42,440 nucleotides of DNA from the NCBI GenBank assembly GCA_049282355.1, contig JBAPTW010000255.1:1-42440 (forward strand). Reading direction: 5' to 3'. Numbering within the stretch: position 1 is the stretch's first letter; each line of letters begins with the position of its first letter. Below are positions 26,797 through 35,736 of the stretch, piece by piece. Under the pieces are notes generated by a model. That model did no database searches and was not told the DNA's origin. It saw nothing but the letters and a program-made list of their open reading frames with translations. The stretch comes from JAGTVB01 sp049282355. Lineage in GTDB: Bacteria > Pseudomonadota > Gammaproteobacteria > HK1. A program made the position numbers and the translations under genes.

Positions 26797-29472
26797 ATGG
26801 CTGCCAAGCTCGACTTCATTGACATCGATCAGGAGGAAACACGGGAGTGGCTCGATGCTTTGTCGTCGGTCATCGAGCGTGACGGAATCGAGCGCGCGCA
26901 CTATTTACTCGAACAGCTCATCGACAAGGCCCGGCGCTCGGGTGCCAATCTCCCGTATTCGGCCAATACCGCTTACATCAACACCATTCCGCCGTCCCGA
27001 GAGGAACACACCCCCGGGGATGCCGCCCTCGAATGGCGTATCCGTAGTCTCATTCGCTGGAATGCGCTGGCGATGGTGGTGCAAGCTAACCGCACCAGCT
27101 CGGAGCTTGGCGGACATATCGCCAGCTTCGCCTCCTCGGCAACGCTCTACAGCGTCGGTTTTAATCATTTCTTTCATGCCCCAAGCGCAAACCACGGTGG
27201 CGACCTGATCTATTTTCAAGGCCACTCCGCCCCTGGGATCTACGCCCGTGCCTTTCTCGAGGGGCGACTGAGCGAAGCCGAGCTGAAGAAGTTTCGCCAA
27301 GAGACGGAAGGTGATGGCTTGTCCTCCTATCCTCACCCTTGGCTCATGCCTAATTTCTGGCAATTCCCGACGGTGTCCATGGGTCTTGGGCCCATCATGG
27401 CCATTTACCAGGCCCGTTTCATGAAATACCTGCACAATCGCGGCATCCTCGATACCGAAGGCCGCAAGGTCTGGGCCTTCATGGGCGATGGAGAGATGGA
27501 TGAACCCGAGTCGTTGGGTGCGACCTCGCTGGCGGCCCGAGAAGAGCTCGACAACCTGATCTTTGTCATCAACTGTAATCTGCAGCGCTTGGACGGGCCG
27601 GTGCGCGGCAACGGCAAAATCATCCAAGAGCTCGAATCCGGTTTCCGCGGTGCCGGCTGGAACGTCATCAAGGTCATCTGGGGCTCTTACTGGGATCCAC
27701 TTTTCCTGCGTGACACCAAGGGCCTGCTGCTTCGCGCCATGGACGAAACGGTGGACGGCGAGTTCCAGAATTACAAGGCCAAGGGCGGTGCCTATACGCG
27801 AGAGCATTTCTTCGGCAAGTATCCGGAGCTAAAGCAGCTGGTCTCGAACCTCACCGATGAGGACATTTGGCGCCTCAATCGAGGCGGGCACGACCCCCAC
27901 AAGGTATATGCCGCTTACGCCGCCGCAGCACAGCACCAGGGTCAACCCACCGTCATCCTGGCCAAGACCGTGAAAGGCTACGGTATGGGTGAGGCCGGCG
28001 AGGGGCAAAATATTACCCACCAACAGAAAAAGATGGGTGAGGAAGCACTCAAGGCATTCCGGGATCGTTTCCAGATACCTATCTCCGACGAGGAAATCGG
28101 TGCCGCCCCCCTCTATCGTCCCCCCGAGGACAGCCCGGAGATGAAGTACCTGCAGGAACGCCGAAAAGCGCTTGGAGGCTACCTGCCCTCACGGAGCACA
28201 ACCGCCAAACCGCTGCAGGTACCGCCTCTGGAAACCTTCAGCGCGCAGATCAAGGGCAGCGGCGAGCGCGAGATCTCCACCACCATGGCCTTCGTGCGAA
28301 TACTCACCACCCTGACCCGCGATAAACAGATTGGTCGCTACGTGGTTCCCATCGTCGCCGATGAGGCGCGCACCTTCGGCATGGAGGGCATGTTCCGCCA
28401 GCTGGGAATCTATTCCTCGAAGGGCCAGCTGTACCAGCCCGAGGATGCCGATCAATTGATGCTGTACCGCGAAGCGAAGAGCGGCCAAATACTGGAAGAA
28501 GGCATCACCGAGGCCGGATCTACGTGCTCTTTTATTGCCGCGGGCACAGCCTATGCGAATCACGGCGTGCAGATGATTCCCTTCTATATTTTCTATTCCA
28601 TGTTCGGCTTTCAACGGGTTGGCGACCTCCTCTATTCCGCGGGAGACAGCCAAGTGCGCGGTTTCCTGATCGGCGGCACGGCGGGACGCACCACCTTGGC
28701 GGGGGAGGGATTACAGCATCAGGACGGTCATAGCCACCTGCTCGCCTCAACCCAGCCCCGTTGCGTTGCCTATGATCCCACGTTCTCGTACGAGTTGGCG
28801 GTCATCATTCAAGACGGGCTGCGCCGTATGTATGCCGAGCACGAGCCCGTCTTTTACTACATCACGGTAATGAACGAGAATTACGCTCACCCGGAGATGC
28901 CAACCGGTGCCGAAGCGGGCATCGTCAAGGGCATGTACTTGATTCGGGAAGGTGCCTCGCTGGGCAAACGCCGCAAGCTCAAGGTACAGCTACTCGGCAG
29001 CGGCACCATCTTGCGCGAGGTGCTGGCCGCGGCGGAGCTGCTGGAAGCTGATTACCAAGTCTCCGCCGACGTGTGGAGTATCACCAGCTTTAATGAGCTG
29101 CGCCGCGAGGGTATCGAGATCGATCGGTGGAACAGGCTGCATCCAAAGCAATCACCGCGGCGGACCTACGTCGATATCTCTCTCGGAGAGCGAAGGGGAC
29201 CGGTCATTGCCGCGACGGATTATATGCGCCTCTTTGCCGATCAAATCAGGCCTTATGTCCCTCGACGTTATGCGGTCCTTGGCACCGACGGCTTCGGACG
29301 ATCGGATACGCGGGCGCAGCTACGCAAATTTTTCGAGGTCAATCGATACCATGTCGCGGTGGCGGCACTCAAGGCACTGGCCGATGAACAAGAGCTTGAG
29401 CGGAACACCGTCGCCGATGCCATTCAAAAATATGGCATCGATCCGGAAAAACCGCATCCGGCCACCGTCTGA
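26797..29472 (+). CDS. aceE: Pyruvate dehydrogenase E1 component, homodimeric type
   Basis: An 891-residue thiamine-diphosphate enzyme that decarboxylates pyruvate and acetylates the lipoyl groups of E2. The TPP-binding motif is GDGEMDEPES, followed by NLIFVINCNLQRLDGPVRGN. The C-terminal half has VVPIVADEARTFGMEGMFRQ and the DGHSHLLASTQP stretch. The length is close to the E. coli protein (887). The start ATG 26797 is preceded by GTGAGGAATCCC; an in-frame start at 26785 is unlikely. aceF follows 31 bp later. It feeds acetyl-CoA to the citric-acid cycle. Confidence 0.97.
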   Translation: MAAKLDFIDIDQEETREWLDALSSVIERDGIERAHYLLEQLIDKARRSGANLPYSANTAYINTIPPSREEHTPGDAALEWRIRSLIRWNALAMVVQANRTSSELGGHIASFASSATLYSVGFNHFFHAPSANHGGDLIYFQGHSAPGIYARAFLEGRLSEAELKKFRQETEGDGLSSYPHPWLMPNFWQFPTVSMGLGPIMAIYQARFMKYLHNRGILDTEGRKVWAFMGDGEMDEPESLGATSLAAREELDNLIFVINCNLQRLDGPVRGNGKIIQELESGFRGAGWNVIKVIWGSYWDPLFLRDTKGLLLRAMDETVDGEFQNYKAKGGAYTREHFFGKYPELKQLVSNLTDEDIWRLNRGGHDPHKVYAAYAAAAQHQGQPTVILAKTVKGYGMGEAGEGQNITHQQKKMGEEALKAFRDRFQIPISDEEIGAAPLYRPPEDSPEMKYLQERRKALGGYLPSRSTTAKPLQVPPLETFSAQIKGSGEREISTTMAFVRILTTLTRDKQIGRYVVPIVADEARTFGMEGMFRQLGIYSSKGQLYQPEDADQLMLYREAKSGQILEEGITEAGSTCSFIAAGTAYANHGVQMIPFYIFYSMFGFQRVGDLLYSAGDSQVRGFLIGGTAGRTTLAGEGLQHQDGHSHLLASTQPRCVAYDPTFSYELAVIIQDGLRRMYAEHEPVFYYITVMNENYAHPEMPTGAEAGIVKGMYLIREGASLGKRRKLKVQLLGSGTILREVLAAAELLEADYQVSADVWSITSFNELRREGIEIDRWNRLHPKQSPRRTYVDISLGERRGPVIAATDYMRLFADQIRPYVPRRYAVLGTDGFGRSDTRAQLRKFFEVNRYHVAVAALKALADEQELERNTVADAIQKYGIDPEKPHPATV

Positions 29473-29503
29473 AACGCGCGGTTAACCCCAAGGAGAGGTG
29501 CAA

Positions 29504-30895
29504 GTGGCCAAAACCATAGATATCCTCGTGCCCGATATCGGTAATTTTACGGACGTTGACGTCATCGATGTGCTCGTCAAATTGGGTGATCGGATCAACG
29601 TCGATGACCCGCTGATCACCCTCGAAAGCGACAAGGCGAGCATGGATGTGCCTTCGACCCATGCCGGAGAGGTGAAGGAGGTCAAGATTACCCCCGGCGA
29701 CAAAGTTTCCGAAGGAAAACTTATCCTGACGTTAGAGACCGAAGAAGCCACCGCGGAGAAGACCGGCGCCGCACCTCGCGAGCCGGCTCCGGAGCAGGAG
29801 GCTCAAGCAAAAGAGGAACCAGCGCCGAGTGAGCCGACCTCGGCTGCCACTCGCGTAGCCCCCAAGATCCCTGCAACACCAAGCGAGGACCAGAGCGCCG
29901 CCCCAACTGGAGAGGCACCCACCCTCCCCGCAAGCCCCGGGCGCCGTGAAGCGCCTACCGCTAGCCTCATCGATGAAGGGCAGCCGATGGCGCCGAATGC
30001 GCACGCCAGCCCATCGATCCGCCGCTTTGCTCGGGAGCTCGGTGTGGATCTGTCGCGCCTTACCGGCACGGGGCGCAAGGGACGAATCCTCAAAGAAGAT
30101 GTGCAACGGTTTGTCAAGGAGTCGTTAGCCCAGCCGGCGCCGGCGGCCGCGACAGGTTTCGCCCTGCCGCCAATGCCGGTCATCGATTTCGCGCAATTCG
30201 GCGACATCGAGATGCGGCCGCTGAGCCGCATCAAGCGACTCACGGGCACCAGCGTCCACCGCTCCTGGTTACATGTCCCTCATGTCACGCAGCACGACGA
30301 GGCCGATATCTCCGAGCTTGAGGCATTTCGGAAAAGCCTGCGCGCGGAGGCCGAAGCTCGAGGGACGCGCCTGACGCTGCTGGCTTTCCTGCTCAAGGCG
30401 GCAGTCGCCAGTTTGAAAACCTACCCCACCTTCAACGCTTCGCTCGATCCAAGCGGTGAGAATCTCATTCTCAAGCGTTACTACCATATTGGTGTAGCGG
30501 TGGACACCACCGAAGGGCTGGTGGTGCCCGTGGTTCGCGATGTGGACAAGAAAAGCGTCTTCGAGCTCGCTGGGGAGCTAATCGAGATAAGTGGCAGGGC
30601 CCGCGAGCGTAAGCTCTCACCTTCAGATTTGCAGGGAGGCACCTTCACCCTCTCAAGCCTCGGGGGCATTGCCGGCACGGGCTTCACGCCTATCGTCAAT
30701 GCCCCCGAGGTGGCTATCCTCGGGGTTTCCCGCGCGCAGATGAAACCAATCTACGAGGGCGGGCAGTTCGTGCCGAGATTGATGCTGCCGCTGTCACTTT
30801 CTTATGATCACCGCGTCATCGATGGCGCGGGGGCGGCGCGGTTTACGGGTCATCTCAGCACCACGCTTGCGGATATTCGCCGCTTATTGCTTTAA
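29504..30895 (+). CDS. aceF: Dihydrolipoamide acetyltransferase (PDH E2)
   Basis: A 463-residue E2 core subunit. It has a single lipoyl domain at residues ~5-80 with lipoyl-lysine Lys44 (ESDKASMD), then a long Ala/Pro/Glu linker. The peripheral-subunit-binding domain is at ~165-205 (SPSIRRFARELGVDLSRL, GTGRKGRILKEDV), and the catalytic domain ends with the HRVIDGAGAARF motif. The start is GTG 29504, eight bases after AGGAG; the GTG at 29498 overlaps the ribosome-binding site. It has one lipoyl domain, where E. coli has three. No lpd gene follows, so E3 must be encoded elsewhere. A converging cca gene follows. Confidence 0.95.
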   Translation: MAKTIDILVPDIGNFTDVDVIDVLVKLGDRINVDDPLITLESDKASMDVPSTHAGEVKEVKITPGDKVSEGKLILTLETEEATAEKTGAAPREPAPEQEAQAKEEPAPSEPTSAATRVAPKIPATPSEDQSAAPTGEAPTLPASPGRREAPTASLIDEGQPMAPNAHASPSIRRFARELGVDLSRLTGTGRKGRILKEDVQRFVKESLAQPAPAAATGFALPPMPVIDFAQFGDIEMRPLSRIKRLTGTSVHRSWLHVPHVTQHDEADISELEAFRKSLRAEAEARGTRLTLLAFLLKAAVASLKTYPTFNASLDPSGENLILKRYYHIGVAVDTTEGLVVPVVRDVDKKSVFELAGELIEISGRARERKLSPSDLQGGTFTLSSLGGIAGTGFTPIVNAPEVAILGVSRAQMKPIYEGGQFVPRLMLPLSLSYDHRVIDGAGAARFTGHLSTTLADIRRLLL

Positions 30896-31024
30896 AGAGC
30901 CATGGTCATTGTTGCGGCGGGGGTGGCAGTCAATCGCCTTGCCTCAAGGGACGTATTCACGGCGTGTCCCGGCCAGCCCATCCAGGACCACGTGGTAGGT
31001 TACGCTGCTCTTAATAACTTGTTG

Positions 31025-32470
31025 TCAAGCGCGCCACGGCCGCTCGCTTTGCGCTGCATCCGATTGACCACCCGTCATCGGCGATTCGATGTGGCCTTTG
31101 ACCCATCGCAGTGCACCTTCGAGGTCGTTGAAGGCTCCCTCGAGCTGGGCGTTGTGGGCTGCTCTGAGCACCGCGCCCATGTCGGGTCCAGGCGTCATTC
31201 CGAGCTGCAGAAGATGGCGGCCCTTGAGTACGGGCACGGGAGCGGCTTGCGCTACCCGCAGCGCCGCCGCCTTTTGCTCGAGAGCCCGAACCGACTCGGG
31301 GACGATGGCGGGTTGCGGATGGCGCCCCATGTGGTCGGCTGACATCACCAGCGTCAGTGACTCGATAGTCTCCGGCGCCAATCGCTGCGCCAAGCGCCGC
31401 ACGGCGCGATCGGTTGGCGTCTGTAAATGCGCCAGATGATTTTTTACCAACGGCTTCACGCGGCGGATGATCTCTTTCGGCGCGTGAATGCGGCGCAAGA
31501 AATCTTCGGCACGCAGCGCGCCGATCCGATCATGCCCCGGCGATACCGTCCGCAACCGCTCCCCCTTCTGCACAGACTGTGTGGTTTGCGGCTTGCCAAA
31601 ATCATGGGCCAAGATGGCAAACAAGTAGACTGCCTTCGGCTGGGACGCCGCCGCTTGCCAACCGGGAAGACTCACCATGGCATCGCAGCAATAACAGGTA
31701 TGCCTGAACACGTCCCCCTCCGGATGCCACTCGGGATCCTGGGGCGTTCCCCTCAGAGCGTGGATTTCAGGAAAGTGCCGAGACCAGTCGCTGGCAACAA
31801 GAAACCGAAGTCCAACAGAAGGCGAGGTGCTTTGCGTGACCCACTTGTGCCACTCCTCCCAAACCCTCTGCGCAGCGATCTGCCCATATTCACCAATCAT
31901 CTGGCGACAGAGCGTGACAGTCTCCGGCGCGGGCGCGAGGTTAAAGCGGGAGGCGAGCTGCATGCCTCGCAGCACCCGTAGCGGATCTTCCGCGAATGCC
32001 TCGCTGGTATGGCGCAGCACCGAGTCCTTGAGATCCCTCATCCCACCGACAAAGTCCAGCAACCGCTGCTGTCGTGGGTCGTATAGGAGTGCATTGATGG
32101 TGAAATCCCGGCGTGCGGCCGCGTCCGCTGGCGACAAACTCGGATCGTAAGCCGCTTCGCCGACCTCTTGGGCATTTCCCGCGAAAGCACGTCTGGGAAG
32201 ACTGACATCGAGCGTTAGCCCGCCCCGAAGACGAAGCTTGACGGTACCAAAGGAACGTCCCACTAACTTGGCGCGGCCCCAGCGAGACAGCGCCCGCAGT
32301 AGCTCGGGAAAACCGATCTCGAAGGCTTCGATGTCATAGTCGGTGACCGGCATACCGAGCAGCCAGTCGCGCACGCAGCCGCCAACCAGGTAAGCTTGCC
32401 TCAGCTCAGGGGTCTCTTGCAGCATGGCGGCAATTGCTTTCGGGAGTGGCATTACGGGTGATGCGCTCAT
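31025..32470 (-). CDS. cca: CCA-adding tRNA nucleotidyltransferase with HD domain
   Basis: A 481-residue enzyme that builds or repairs the CCA end of tRNAs. The nucleotidyltransferase head shows YLVGGCVRDWLLG and TDYDIEAF (catalytic carboxylates), RRDFTINALLYD, and PLRVLRGMQLASRFNL of the neck. A C-terminal HD phosphohydrolase region has VFRHTCYCCDAM and LAHDFGKP, as in multifunctional CCA proteins. The length is somewhat above E. coli Cca (412). It starts at ATG 32470. A long hairpin (32485-32540) lies only 15 bp upstream, in its leader. Confidence 0.92.
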   Translation of the reverse strand: MSASPVMPLPKAIAAMLQETPELRQAYLVGGCVRDWLLGMPVTDYDIEAFEIGFPELLRALSRWGRAKLVGRSFGTVKLRLRGGLTLDVSLPRRAFAGNAQEVGEAAYDPSLSPADAAARRDFTINALLYDPRQQRLLDFVGGMRDLKDSVLRHTSEAFAEDPLRVLRGMQLASRFNLAPAPETVTLCRQMIGEYGQIAAQRVWEEWHKWVTQSTSPSVGLRFLVASDWSRHFPEIHALRGTPQDPEWHPEGDVFRHTCYCCDAMVSLPGWQAAASQPKAVYLFAILAHDFGKPQTTQSVQKGERLRTVSPGHDRIGALRAEDFLRRIHAPKEIIRRVKPLVKNHLAHLQTPTDRAVRRLAQRLAPETIESLTLVMSADHMGRHPQPAIVPESVRALEQKAAALRVAQAAPVPVLKGRHLLQLGMTPGPDMGAVLRAAHNAQLEGAFNDLEGALRWVKGHIESPMTGGQSDAAQSERPWRA

Positions 32471-32484
32471 ACCGTCTGCAACGC

Positions 32485-32540
32485 CTCATAGGGGTGGGGA
32501 CGCTTAGCTTCGCTACGGAGCTAGAGCGTCCCCATATGAG
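32485..32540 (-). repeat. Long imperfect hairpin in the cca leader
   Basis: CTCATA (32485-32490), TGGGGACGCT (32495-32504) and TAGCT (32505-32509) pair with AGCTA (32519-32523), AGCGTCCCCA (32525-32534) and TATGAG (32535-32540). That gives 21 base pairs, a 4-nt bulge, a 1-nt bulge and a 9-nt loop. No T-run follows on either strand. It could be a leader structure of cca or a repeat-element remnant. Confidence 0.55.
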
Positions 32541-32597
32541 CGAGTCCACGTTTGACTGGTGACGCCCGTCATCTACGGCGCATCACCCGAAGATCGT

Positions 32598-32615
32598 AAC
32601 GGTCATCCGACCGTT
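32598..32615 (-). terminator. Hairpin at the end of the small membrane-protein gene
   Basis: AACGGTC (32598-32604) and GACCGTT (32609-32615) form a 7-bp perfect stem with a 4-nt loop. It begins at the stop codon (32615-32617) of the 54-residue gene. It is terminator-like in position, but the U-tract is poor. Confidence 0.35.
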
Positions 32616-32779
32616 CAGCTAGCCGATAGCAGCGTCCCCAGAACGCGAACCATTATCGGGCTGACGGCGAACAGATAGCTGACGGTATACGCCATCACCG
32701 CAACCAAGGCAATCGCCAGCACGAATTTAGGGAGGGCGCTCTTTATGCCCGAATTTGGTTCGATAATCACATTCATCAT
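32615..32779 (-). CDS. Small single-pass membrane protein (54 aa)
   Basis: A 54-residue protein starting MMNVIIEPNSGIK and carrying one hydrophobic helix (KFVLAIALVAVMAYTVSYLF), then SPIMVRVLGTLLSAS. The ribosome-binding site AAGGAG sits five bases upstream of ATG 32779, which is strong evidence for translation. A frame continuing to 32839 lacks such a site. It is followed immediately by a 7-bp hairpin. I do not recognise the family. It stands alone with about 520 bp of open DNA upstream. Confidence 0.6.
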   Translation of the reverse strand: MMNVIIEPNSGIKSALPKFVLAIALVAVMAYTVSYLFAVSPIMVRVLGTLLSAS

Positions 32780-33300
32780 CCTGTCTCCTTGCATTGATGT
32801 AGCCTCCGAGCCCAAAATCCACCTTGCCGGCAAGCCCACAGCCGCCTCTTCACAGCGGTGTGTTTTGTGATCTTTGCCACCAAGAGCGGCTGCTGCCGGG
32901 ACTGGTTCGTGCTTCCCGTTAAGCTTGCTTTGACCAGCAGGTTATTTAGAATCCACTAATTATCTTATGGACTCTCTGTATCTAAGCATAATTTGCGCCA
33001 GTATCTGGGTAGCGCAGCGATACAGCCGCTATCGAAGCGCCTGGCGGCTCGCGAGCGCGTCTCCCGGCCAGCATTGAGCAACCGATAGGGACGCAGTCGT
33101 CAAGCAATTGACCGCTTCGCGTCAGGTTGCCGGTGGGATCGGTAGGAGCCCAGGTTATACAAACCGATCAGGGCTTGCGGATCTATCGACTCATGACATG
33201 CTCGGCGCCTGCTTATGTGAGGACAACGCACCCGGCGCACTTGTGACCGGCGGGAGCGTCCCTTAGACTGGCGCCGGAGAAGAGTAAGGGGAACTCGGCA
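32780..33300. other. Intergenic region between small membrane gene and mrfA
   Basis: About 520 bp with divergent genes on both sides. An AT-rich patch at about 32940-32995 is the likeliest place for promoters, but no clear -35/-10 pair was identified. No tRNA, terminator or intact gene is visible. Confidence 0.4.
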
Positions 33301-35736
33301 TTGACGTTAGCCAAGCGGCATTCGCTACAAGCGGCAAGCGAACACCCGCAGGAACTGCCGACCTCGCGCGCCATAGGGCGCCTCATCGCCCACCTCAAGG
33401 CGCGCTACAAGGACTGCATCACGGGCGAATTGGTCATTCCCGCCAAGGAAGCGCTCGATGCTGAATTTCCTTCGAACCTTGACGGGCGTCTCGTGCGCGC
33501 TCTGCGGCGCCGCGGGATCCAGCGCCTCTATTGTCATCAGCTCGAGGCCTGGGAAAGCATTGCCGCCGGCCGGCATACTGTGATCGTCACCCCGACTGCT
33601 TCGGGCAAAACCCTCTGCTATAACCTTCCCGTTCTGCAGGCGGTTCTCCAGGCAAATGCCAAGGCACTGTACCTTTTTCCCACGAAAGCGCTGTCCCAAG
33701 ATCAGGTCGCTGAGATCGCCGCGCTGAATCAGACCGCAGCGCTCGGTATCCGCAGCTTCACCTTCGACGGCGATACCCCAAGTGACGCACGCCGGGCCGT
33801 GCGCACCCGCGCCGACATCGTGGTCACCAATCCGGACATGCTGCATCAGGGAATTCTGCCCCACCATACCAAATGGGCGCAGTTCTTTGAATGCCTGCAA
33901 TTTGTCGTCATCGACGAATTGCACACCTACCGTGGCGTGTTCGGCGCGCATGTAGCCAATGTCTTGCGCCGGCTGCGACGCATCGGGCGCTTCTACGGCA
34001 TTGAACCGGTTTTCATCTTCTGCTCCGCCACCATCGCCAATCCCGCGGAGCTTGCCAGCCGTCTCATCGCAGAAGACGTACGCACCATCGCGACCAGCGG
34101 AGCACCTCAGGGCGCCCGGCATGTGCTCCTGTGGAATCCGCCGGTTGTTAACCCTGAGCTCGGCATCCGCGCTTCGGCCCGCTCACAGACGGCCCGCATC
34201 GCCCGCTTCGCCGTCGATAGCCAACTGAAGACCATCGTCTTTGCCCAAAGCCGCCTGCTGGTGGAGGTGCTCACCAAATATCTGAAAGATGCGCTCGATG
34301 GCGACCCACGCCGCCCCCCACGGGTTCGCGCCTACCGTGGTGGCTACCTGCCGAGCGAGCGCCGAGCCACTGAAAGTGAGCTGCGCGACGGCGTGGTCGA
34401 TTGCGTGGTGGCGACCAATGCGTTGGAGCTCGGTGTCGACATCGGTGCGCTGGATGTGTGTGTGCTGAACGGTTATCCCGGAACCATTGCGGGCACCTGG
34501 CAACGCCTCGGTCGCGCCGGCAGGCGGCGCCACGAAAGCCTTGGCGTGTTGGTGGCAACCAGCTCACCCCTCGATCAATACCTCGTTTCCCATGCCGATT
34601 TCTTCCTCGGCGCCTCGCCGGAGCATGCCCGCATCGATCCCGATCAGCTGCTCATCCTCCTCGATCACGTTCGCTGTGCCGCATTCGAGCTTCCCTTCAA
34701 GGATGGTGAGCAGTTTGGAGGTGCCCATCTCCGAGAGCTCCTGGATTACCTTCAAGACGAGCAGGTGCTCCACCACGAGGGCAACACCTGGCATTGGATG
34801 ACGGACAACTACCCCGCCAACAGTGTCGGCTTGCGCTCCATCGCCGAGGGAAATTTTTTGGTCATCGACATCACCCGGGGCAAGAAAGACGTCATCGCCG
34901 AGGTGGACTACAGCAGCGCCGCATTGACCCTCTACGAAGGGGCCATCTACATGGTACAGGCGCGTCCTTGGCAGGTGGAGCAACTCGACTGGATCGGGCG
35001 CAAGGCCTTTGTGCGCGAGACGGCGGCCGATTACTACACCACCGCCATCGACTACACGCGCTTGAAAATTCTCGAGTGCTTCGAGGAGGCGCCGCGTCAG
35101 CACGGGCGCTGCGTCGAAGGCGAGGTCCACCTAGTACGGCGCGTGGCAGGCTACAAAAAGATTCGCTATTACACCCACGAGAATGTCGGCTACGGTCACG
35201 TCAACTTACCGGACCAAGAAATGCACACCACCGCCCTCTGGTGGCAGATCGCCGCGGATGTGCTCGATGAGCGTTTTCCATCCCGCTGGCAAGCGCTGGA
35301 CGGTCTGCTGGGCGCGGCGCACGCGCTGCATTTTGTCGCGGCGCTCCTGACCATGTCGGAACCCCGAGACCTCGGCCGCGCCGTGGGCAACGGTGACGGC
35401 AGCTGGTCGGCAGGGGTGAAGGATGATCAGCGGCTAATACGCGGTGGCCTGGAAGAACCGACGGACCTTGACGGGCTAGGACCACGATTCAATCCGAGCA
35501 TCTTTATTTACGACAACTACCCCGGTGGCATCGGGCTCACCGCACCGTTGTTTGAATTGCGCAACCAAGTGATCGACAAGGCCGCCGAGTTGGTCGCCGA
35601 CTGCCCTTGCCAACACGGCTGCCCCGCCTGTATCGGCCCGATTTTGAACTCTAGCGCACACGGCAGCAGCCATTCCTCCAAGCAAGCGGCGCTCGCCATC
35701 CTCGCCCTGTTATCGGCAACGGAAAAACCCCATTGA
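33301..35736 (+). CDS. mrfA: DEAD/DEAH helicase of the MrfA (YprA) family
   Basis: An 811-residue superfamily 2 helicase. Walker A is TPTASGKT (97-104) and motif II is DELH (205-208); FIFCSATI is motif III, and TWQRLGRAGRRRH is motif VI. The C-terminal DUF1998-type region ends with four cysteines (Cys768, 770, 774, 777 in CPCQHGCPAC), a likely metal site. In Bacillus subtilis MrfA works with the exonuclease MrfB to remove mitomycin-type DNA lesions, independently of UvrABC. The same pair is kept here. The start is TTG 33301, after a TAAGGGG ribosome-binding site. The stop overlaps the mrfB start. Confidence 0.92.
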   Translation: MTLAKRHSLQAASEHPQELPTSRAIGRLIAHLKARYKDCITGELVIPAKEALDAEFPSNLDGRLVRALRRRGIQRLYCHQLEAWESIAAGRHTVIVTPTASGKTLCYNLPVLQAVLQANAKALYLFPTKALSQDQVAEIAALNQTAALGIRSFTFDGDTPSDARRAVRTRADIVVTNPDMLHQGILPHHTKWAQFFECLQFVVIDELHTYRGVFGAHVANVLRRLRRIGRFYGIEPVFIFCSATIANPAELASRLIAEDVRTIATSGAPQGARHVLLWNPPVVNPELGIRASARSQTARIARFAVDSQLKTIVFAQSRLLVEVLTKYLKDALDGDPRRPPRVRAYRGGYLPSERRATESELRDGVVDCVVATNALELGVDIGALDVCVLNGYPGTIAGTWQRLGRAGRRRHESLGVLVATSSPLDQYLVSHADFFLGASPEHARIDPDQLLILLDHVRCAAFELPFKDGEQFGGAHLRELLDYLQDEQVLHHEGNTWHWMTDNYPANSVGLRSIAEGNFLVIDITRGKKDVIAEVDYSSAALTLYEGAIYMVQARPWQVEQLDWIGRKAFVRETAADYYTTAIDYTRLKILECFEEAPRQHGRCVEGEVHLVRRVAGYKKIRYYTHENVGYGHVNLPDQEMHTTALWWQIAADVLDERFPSRWQALDGLLGAAHALHFVAALLTMSEPRDLGRAVGNGDGSWSAGVKDDQRLIRGGLEEPTDLDGLGPRFNPSIFIYDNYPGGIGLTAPLFELRNQVIDKAAELVADCPCQHGCPACIGPILNSSAHGSSHSSKQAALAILALLSATEKPH

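Noticed and set aside
26577..26822. 81-codon frame just upstream of aceE
   Set aside because: Very basic composition, no ribosome-binding site, and it overlaps the aceE start; probably chance.
26905..27807. 300-codon open frame on the minus strand
   Set aside because: Fully antisense to aceE, which is certain.
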